Made by a program: the position numbers and the translations under genes. A model generated the notes under the pieces. The model had not been told where the DNA came from. It saw only the letters and a list, made by a program, of their open reading frames with translations, and made no database searches. From CAYUNW01 sp964446235 (lineage in GTDB: Bacteria > Patescibacteriota > Microgenomatia > 2-02-FULL-39-11), in contig CAYUNW010000002.1 in the NCBI GenBank assembly GCA_964446235.1, positions 62,001 to 126,000 on the forward strand: 64,000 nt of DNA. The letters run 5' to 3'. Below, piece after piece: positions 59,905 through 64,000 of this stretch (positions within the stretch are counted from its first letter, which is position 1; every line of letters starts with the position of its first letter).

Positions 59905-61410
59905 ATGGCAGTAAATTTGGAAAAACTAACCGTTAAACTGCCTGCCCCACCCGATATCCCTCCAGCCGATAGACTACAACTCCTTTCCCCGATGGAATCA
60001 AGATATTTCACCGATTCTAAAGAGTTTTATCCTTTTTTATCGGAATTTGGGCTTATGAGAGCCAGAACCATGGTGGAGGTAGAATATTTAAAAGCCTTAT
60101 CCGAAGAAGGTTTAATTCCTGCCTTAAATCGAGATGAAAGTGATTTCCTAGACGGCTTAGTGATTAATTTTACCCCGGAAGATGCTTCCCGAATAGATGA
60201 AATTGACGGTCAAATACACCATGATATCCTGGCTACGGTAAGCGTGATGAAAGAAAAAATGGTAGGCACACCTTACGAAAGACTAACAGAACTGATCCAT
60301 CTCTGTCCTACATCTGAAGACATAGATAATATAGCTAAAAGAGTGATGTTTAATATTGCGCGAGATAGAATTCTCCATCCGGCTCAAAAAAAATTGGTCG
60401 ATACAATTTTAACTCAAGCAGAAAAGTCCTCTAATGCCGTAATGCTTGGAGAAACACATGGCCAACCGGCAGGAGTAACAACTTACGGAAAAGAAATGTT
60501 GATTTTTGGAATAAGACTCAAGGATCAACTGCAAAAAGCCAGAGAAATAAAATTAAAAGGTAAATTTAACGGACTCATCGGAACTTACAGCGGATTCCAA
60601 GCGGCATTTCGAGATAAAGTCAGTCTGGAAACATGGGTAGAATTTACCAAAAAATTTGTCGGAAGTTTCGGACTAGATCCGATTCTTACCACCACACAAG
60701 GTAATCCTAATGACGATTTGGTAGAATTTTTGCAAAGTATTCAACTTTTTAACGAAATTAGCCATTCACTGGCTCAAGATGTCTGGTCTTATATCGATCA
60801 AGGAGAATTGGTACAAAATGCTAGAGGAGCAGGATCATCTACTTCTGCTGCAAAGGTCAATCCCTGGAGAGGAGAACATAGCGAGACTATGTTTGAATTA
60901 GCAAACGGTCAAATAGATGTTTATGTCAGAAATTTACCTGAAACCAGACGACAGCGTGATTTATCGGATAAAACTATGATGAGATTTATCGGAGAATCAC
61001 TAGCGATCTGCACTAACGGTTGGAGATATTTAGGTCAACAAATAGGCTCGACCGCACCAAACAGAGAAAAAATGATGGAAATGATCCTCCAAGATTACTC
61101 CTGGTTATCCGAAGCAGTTCAACTGGTCTTAAGAGAAAGTGGCGTGCAAGGCGGATATGAACTTATCAAACAAAAAATGCAGGGAAGAACCTTTTCCAGA
61201 GAACAATTTGCAGAACTTATTGATCGCACTATTGTTGAATGTTTTTCAGTTCCACTCAGAGAAGATGGTCTGCATCTGAATGAAGCAGAATTATCAGAAG
61301 AACAACTTGCTACAATCACCAAACTACAATCACTATCCCCGCAACAATTCATAGACGATGCGCTTAAACTAACACAGATTTTGTTAAAGGAAGAAGGATT
61401 AGAAGAATAA
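59905..61410 (+). CDS. purB: Adenylosuccinate lyase-like enzyme
   Basis: Cleaves adenylosuccinate to AMP and fumarate (and SAICAR in de novo synthesis). 501 residues, fumarase/aspartase superfamily. CPTSEDIDN, GETHGQPAGVTTYGKE and the flexible loop GAGSSTSAAKVNPWRGEHSE (about 308-327) correspond to TSxDIxN, RTHGQPA and GSSxMPxKxNP; the Met-Pro-His is replaced by Ser-Ala-Ala. Arrangement resembles E. coli-type PurB more than the B. subtilis type. It precedes purA by 101 bp on the same strand, which fits conversion of IMP to AMP. Confidence 0.88.
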   Translation: MAVNLEKLTVKLPAPPDIPPADRLQLLSPMESRYFTDSKEFYPFLSEFGLMRARTMVEVEYLKALSEEGLIPALNRDESDFLDGLVINFTPEDASRIDEIDGQIHHDILATVSVMKEKMVGTPYERLTELIHLCPTSEDIDNIAKRVMFNIARDRILHPAQKKLVDTILTQAEKSSNAVMLGETHGQPAGVTTYGKEMLIFGIRLKDQLQKAREIKLKGKFNGLIGTYSGFQAAFRDKVSLETWVEFTKKFVGSFGLDPILTTTQGNPNDDLVEFLQSIQLFNEISHSLAQDVWSYIDQGELVQNARGAGSSTSAAKVNPWRGEHSETMFELANGQIDVYVRNLPETRRQRDLSDKTMMRFIGESLAICTNGWRYLGQQIGSTAPNREKMMEMILQDYSWLSEAVQLVLRESGVQGGYELIKQKMQGRTFSREQFAELIDRTIVECFSVPLREDGLHLNEAELSEEQLATITKLQSLSPQQFIDDALKLTQILLKEEGLEE

Positions 61411-61468
61411 AATTGTTAAAATAGTATAAATCAAAGCATATCAATCTATAACAATTTGATTAAATTTG

Positions 61469-61498
61469 TTGACAAAAATAATGTTTATAGAGTATATG
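61469..61498 (+). promoter_or_regulatory. purA promoter candidate
   Basis: TTGACA (61469-61474), 18-nt spacer, TATATG (61493-61498), 13 nt before the purA ATG at 61512. Confidence 0.6.
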
Positions 61499-61511
61499 TT
61501 AAATTACTTTT

Positions 61512-63281
61512 ATGGGAATGCCATCACTTGTTGAACGAGCATATCCTGCCGATTACCAAATCCCGTTATTGTTGAAAGAACAGCAACGAAAACTTCTTCT
61601 TCATCCTGAAATCGGTTTAGAAGATGATTTTCGAAGAATCTATTTAAATAATGACTATTCTCTTGGTTGGCCACTAGGAGCAAGAAGAATTTTTGAAGAA
61701 CTTGCATTAAACAATACAAATGCGATAATCGGCGTCCAAATCGGTGATGAAGGCAAAGGAAGAATAGTAGATAATCTCATTCAGGAACTTATCCCAAACG
61801 TTGAAAGAGTCTATGTAGTGCGTTTCAGCGGAGGAGCTAATGCCGGACACACGGTTGAAAAAGGTGATATTAAATTAGCTCTACATCAAGTGCCCTCGGG
61901 TGTCATGTCCGGTGAAACAATAGGTATAATTGATCGCGGTACTGCTATACATGCTGAAGATTTTGCCACGGAAATAGAATATGCAGAAAATATTACCGGT
62001 GAATCTCTCCGCGATAGACTATTCCTATCAAGAAATGCCTTATGTATAACAGATCTTGAAAGAGCTGAAGAAACCCTGATGAAATTTAAAAAAGGCAGAA
62101 AAGGAACAACAGGAAGAGGTATCGGACCGGCCTATAAAAATGTTTATACTTACACTCCAATTGAAATGAGATATTTACTTGAAGATGATTGGGAAGAACG
62201 ATTTGGCAAGCAATATGATCAATTAGCCTTAGAATTTTCGCTATTTCCCGATCCGGAAGATCCAAACGGTAATCCTAGAAATTTGGCTGATGTTTTTGTT
62301 CCTGATTATGCCGAAACGGTAAAAAGTGGAAAAGCAGCAAAACGAACTGTCGGTGATAAGGGAACATATCTGGAAAGACTTCGAAAAACCAGAGAATGGC
62401 TTATAGACAGAAATATCGTCCAAGATACACTGGTAATTCATAAGGAAGTTATTGAAAATATTGATAAATACGGAGTAGTTTTTGAAGGATCACAGGCTGT
62501 GGGATTACATCCCTGGCTTGGAACAAAAGATGATAATTCCGCCTCAGATACTAGTACATACGGAGTACTAGGTGGAACTGGGATCTGGAGGCCTGATGAT
62601 ATTGCCAATCGTGTTGGAGTAATCAAAGCTACATACATGTCTGACGTTGGTTACCGAGTGATGCCTACAAAAGTGGATATTGGTGAGGTTAAAACCGTTA
62701 CAGAATTATATGAAAAATATACCAATCCTACTCCAGATCAAATTTGGGCTGCATGGGTACGGGAAAAATTTAAAGAATTCGGCACCACAACAGGTAGACC
62801 CAGACATATCAACCATATAGATTTGTCGTTAATTTCTTATAACTGTTGGATGGGAGGAACAGAGGTCTTAGCATTCACCCATCTGGATACCGCCAGAGAA
62901 GATGAAAATATAAAAGTATGCACTCATTATACGGATAGACAAGGAAATATTGTCACTTATAGACCGGGACTTGAGTATCAAAAAAATGTAATTCCCCACT
63001 ACATTGAATTACCCGGATGGGACGGAGAAGCAGTAGCAAGAGCAAAAACTTTCGATGAATTACCTGAAAATGCAAAAAAATATATGGCATTTTTACAAGC
63101 CAGATTAGGAATACCAATAGTTATAGCAACAACCGGTCCTAAGCGAGAAAACATGCTTGACATACCATCAGTCGAAAAGAATAAAATAATTTATGTAAAT
63201 GATGAAAGCCCGGCAACTTTCAGCGCCTTAATGCGAGAACACCGATTAGCTGTAGAAAGCGGAAGACAACGAAGAAATTAA
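61512..63281 (+). CDS. purA: Adenylosuccinate synthetase with N-terminal extension
   Basis: Makes adenylosuccinate from IMP, Asp and GTP. 589 residues against the usual ~430. Residues 1-70 are an extension without recognised motif (from ERAYPADYQIP to NNDYSLGWPLG). The core begins IIGVQIGDEGKGRIVD with GDEGKG at 78-83 and NAGHTV about 114-119; KGTTGRGIGPAYKNV is the switch/IMP loop and VFEGSQAVGLHPWLGT the later GAQG-type motif. Extra length is also spread through the C-terminal half. It converges with the TPM gene, 2 bp apart. Confidence 0.92.
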   Translation: MGMPSLVERAYPADYQIPLLLKEQQRKLLLHPEIGLEDDFRRIYLNNDYSLGWPLGARRIFEELALNNTNAIIGVQIGDEGKGRIVDNLIQELIPNVERVYVVRFSGGANAGHTVEKGDIKLALHQVPSGVMSGETIGIIDRGTAIHAEDFATEIEYAENITGESLRDRLFLSRNALCITDLERAEETLMKFKKGRKGTTGRGIGPAYKNVYTYTPIEMRYLLEDDWEERFGKQYDQLALEFSLFPDPEDPNGNPRNLADVFVPDYAETVKSGKAAKRTVGDKGTYLERLRKTREWLIDRNIVQDTLVIHKEVIENIDKYGVVFEGSQAVGLHPWLGTKDDNSASDTSTYGVLGGTGIWRPDDIANRVGVIKATYMSDVGYRVMPTKVDIGEVKTVTELYEKYTNPTPDQIWAAWVREKFKEFGTTTGRPRHINHIDLSLISYNCWMGGTEVLAFTHLDTAREDENIKVCTHYTDRQGNIVTYRPGLEYQKNVIPHYIELPGWDGEAVARAKTFDELPENAKKYMAFLQARLGIPIVIATTGPKRENMLDIPSVEKNKIIYVNDESPATFSALMREHRLAVESGRQRRN

Positions 63282-63283
63282 TA

Positions 63284-64000
63284 TTACCATCCACCAGAGG
63301 CACCACCCCCACCAGATCGACCACCGCCAAATCCGCCAAAACCTCCACCTCCGCTTCGGAAACCTCCACCACCCCAACTGCTTCTGCTGCTACCGGAAAA
63401 CCCTCCCAAAGTATGGAAAAAATCAGTAGGTAATCCCTTTTTCTTCCTATCCGTATAATTTCTGGAAAGAATTGCATCCATAATCAAACCAAATATCCCA
63501 CCAAAAACCCCGATAAATAAACCGATTGCTATGGAACCAATTACCAATCCGACTATAATCCCCAATATGCCGCCAATTACTCCTCCTGGCCAGATTTCCT
63601 TGGTTCTACCCAAAAAACTACCAACATACGTAAAGATCACCCAACCAAAAATCAGTAAAGGTCCAATCCAATCAGCGCTACCGGTTCCGGTATTTGCGGC
63701 TTCTCTCGGCGCAAGTTCCTTACCGGCAATATATTTTTGGATACTGGCTACAGCCAAACCGACACCTTTTTCGTAATCGTCCTGTTTGAAATATGGAGCC
63801 ATATCGTTTCTGATGATTTCCCCTGCCCGGCCGTCTGTAATATACGGTTCTATACCGTATCCGACTTCAACTCTGATTTTTCTATCATCTTTGGAAACCA
63901 GTAAAAGCACTCCATTATCTGCACCCTTTTTACCTATTCCCCATTTCTCAAATAACTCAACTGCATATGTTTCGATATCAATCCCTTCCAAAGATTTGAC
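63284..64000 (-). CDS. TPM-domain membrane protein with Gly-rich tail, 5' end outside the window
   Basis: The reading frame stays open to the last base, so the N-terminus lies beyond the window; a TTG at 63991 is not taken as the start. Visible part: the end of a TPM domain (ETYAVELFEKWGIGKKGADNGVLLLVSKDDRKIRVEVGYG and TDGRAGEIIRNDMAPYFKQ), two hydrophobic regions (IGPLLIFGWVIFTYVGSFLG and a Gly/Ile-rich 40-residue stretch), then a Gly/Ser-rich tail ending GGGGASGGW. TPM proteins (YgcG-like) act at the membrane; some are phosphatases or help photosystem II repair in plants. Function here is unknown. Confidence 0.88.
   Translation of the reverse strand, partial: VKSLEGIDIETYAVELFEKWGIGKKGADNGVLLLVSKDDRKIRVEVGYGIEPYITDGRAGEIIRNDMAPYFKQDDYEKGVGLAVASIQKYIAGKELAPREAANTGTGSADWIGPLLIFGWVIFTYVGSFLGRTKEIWPGGVIGGILGIIVGLVIGSIAIGLFIGVFGGIFGLIMDAILSRNYTDRKKKGLPTDFFHTLGGFSGSSRSSWGGGGFRSGGGGFGGFGGGRSGGGGASGGW

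Overview
The window is AT-rich DNA with compact genes, very short or overlapping gene junctions and mixed strand use. Gene content (divergent short housekeeping proteins, a K+-independent membrane pyrophosphatase, a PilB-type ATPase, a lone VirD4/HerA-like ATPase, a LytR_C-domain protein, many unrecognised membrane proteins) fits a Candidate Phyla Radiation / Patescibacteria genome, probably Microgenomates-like; this placement is inferred from gene content only. UGA is used as a stop codon, which argues against the UGA-recoding CPR lineages. A run of 10 N at 7789-7798 shows that this is a scaffold.

Layout. 1-9.2 kb: pilB (cut by the window edge), then a DNA polymerase delta'-like gene, gyrB, hppA, gyrA and folD. 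9.2-12.3 kb: a metallophosphoesterase, a Xer-type recombinase and a 1.5-kb gene-free AT-rich stretch carrying a degenerate ~41-bp repeat family and one perfect DnaA box. 12.3-22.5 kb: mostly minus-strand genes (membrane protein, yebC, an LCP/LytR_C-like protein, RluA, DksA/TraR, divergent Lgt, MFS, pepA, dnaB, MBL hydrolase) with a tRNA-Leu(CAA). 22.6-28.2 kb: plus-strand secreted proteins, M24 peptidase, hisS, EamA transporter, rpmE and a release factor lacking domain 1. 28.2-37.1 kb: htrA, ctpA, rpsR-ssb-rpsF, cysS, SufT-like, recR, prs. 37.1-44.0 kb: a sulfur-amino-acid/SAM module (gamma-lyase/synthase, cystathionine beta-synthase, DUF62-like SAM hydrolase, ahcY, a PfkB kinase) running into ybaB and dnaX. 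44.1-49.5 kb: ybeY, rpsU, HIT, a DHH/MYG1-like protein, proS, rseP, frr. 49.5-55.1 kb: an accessory block (RSH-like protein, lipoprotein, VirD4-like ATPase) rich in repeats and hairpins, lying inside the familiar rpsB-tsf-...-frr-rseP-proS order. 55.2-63.3 kb: tsf, rpsB and a purine interconversion cluster (guaB, a PRPP-motif protein, purB, purA), ending in a TPM-domain protein.

The strongest candidate for an undescribed system is the leader of the cystathionine beta-synthase operon (39266-39399, minus strand). A consensus promoter is followed by a 15-codon ORF, MQTIIISCCCLAFFP, with three consecutive Cys codons. Its stop codon lies in an RNA segment that can pair over 10 bp with an anti-Shine-Dalgarno segment, and that segment can alternatively pair over 7 bp with the strong Shine-Dalgarno of the synthase gene. 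This has the architecture of a cysteine-sensing ribosome-stalling attenuator. Other regulatory themes are recurrent promoters whose -10 box lies 6-8 nt before the start codon (probable leaderless mRNAs), a terminator-bearing rpsB leader, and degenerate 7-bp repeat tracts restricted to 48.8-56.7 kb.
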